From the NCBI GenBank assembly GCA_050298535.1, contig JBNKUI010000022.1, forward strand, positions 191,006 to 255,005: DNA of 64,000 nucleotides, written 5' to 3'. The stretch is from JABDMH01 sp050298535. GTDB lineage: Bacteria; Bacteroidota; Bacteroidia; Chitinophagales; Saprospiraceae. Below are positions 63,995 through 64,000 of this stretch, piece after piece. The stretch's first letter is position 1. Every line of letters begins with the position of its first letter. The translations under genes were made by a program, and so were the position numbers. The notes under the pieces were generated by a model. It was not told the origin of the DNA. It saw nothing but the letters and a program-made list of their open reading frames with translations, and searched no databases.

Positions 63995-64000
63995 TATCCA
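63995..64000. repeat. Start of a third repeat unit at the window edge
   Basis: The last bases (TATCCA, preceded by GGCACCTTT as before units A and B) match the beginning of units A and B, implying that the tandem array continues outside the window. Confidence 0.5.

Overview
The window looks like a chromosomal segment from a member of the Bacteroidota, most likely a Cytophagales-type organism. Evidence for this is one secreted beta-helix protein with a type IX secretion C-terminal sorting domain, a FecA-like TonB-dependent receptor with an N-terminal carboxypeptidase-like domain, TPR-linked sensor kinases, PadR/MacB-like permease pairs whose permeases carry a cytoplasmic prefix domain, DUF6503 and S74 tail-fibre-type secreted proteins, and few strong Shine-Dalgarno sequences. 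Most genes lie on the minus strand. I saw no rRNA, tRNA, CRISPR array or intact transposase gene.

Layout. 1-3.9 kb: a DUF1501 / PSD1 (DUF1549-DUF1553) pair and a DUF1080 protein, a set usually tied to polysaccharide turnover. 4.1-6.7 kb: a translationally coupled TPR histidine kinase and LuxR-type response regulator. 6.7-9.7 kb: a broken S74 tail-fibre remnant, an AAC(3)-I-like acetyltransferase and the T9SS beta-helix protein. 9.8-16.4 kb: two tandem PadR-permease units sharing an almost identical 40-bp promoter/operator block. 16.4-20.4 kb: a small membrane protein, a DinB protein, an acyl-CoA-dehydrogenase-fold enzyme, a secreted protein and a decayed partial copy of that dehydrogenase. 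20.5-30.5 kb: three tandem giant genes, each fusing a class III cyclase domain, an AraC-type HTH, a STAND/NB-ARC-like ATPase and TPRs. 30.7-37.5 kb: methyltransferase, TonB receptor, bestrophin and a fourth cyclase (cyclase-TolB-like-TPR). 37.6-41.9 kb: small proteins, Hsp20, secreted proteins, pirin and a serine-hydrolase remnant. 41.9-49.5 kb: a fifth, canonical TPR-cyclase, a membrane/winged-helix operon with a duplicated perfect operator, a TPR NarL-type kinase and an S74 protein. 49.8-53.4 kb: DUF2254, a secreted protein and a striking decapeptide-repeat protein. 54-60.9 kb: an acyl-CoA-dehydrogenase-like enzyme, an AraC regulator and an RND/MMPL - LolA-like - DUF1302-like export cluster whose transporter gene is split by one amber codon. 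61-64 kb: a decayed copy of the decapeptide gene, a DUF6326-like protein, then long tandem intergenic repeats running off the window end.

The most notable system is the operon of three cyclase-AraC-STAND-TPR fusions. It combines nucleotide second-messenger chemistry, DNA binding and an NTP-driven switch in one polypeptide, repeated three times. Together with two more cyclases this gives five class III cyclase domains in 24 kb. Four of the five carry Gln where adenylate cyclases normally have the adenine-selecting Lys. The window is also rich in recent partial duplications followed by decay (dehydrogenase copy, decapeptide copy, serine-hydrolase and S74 remnants).
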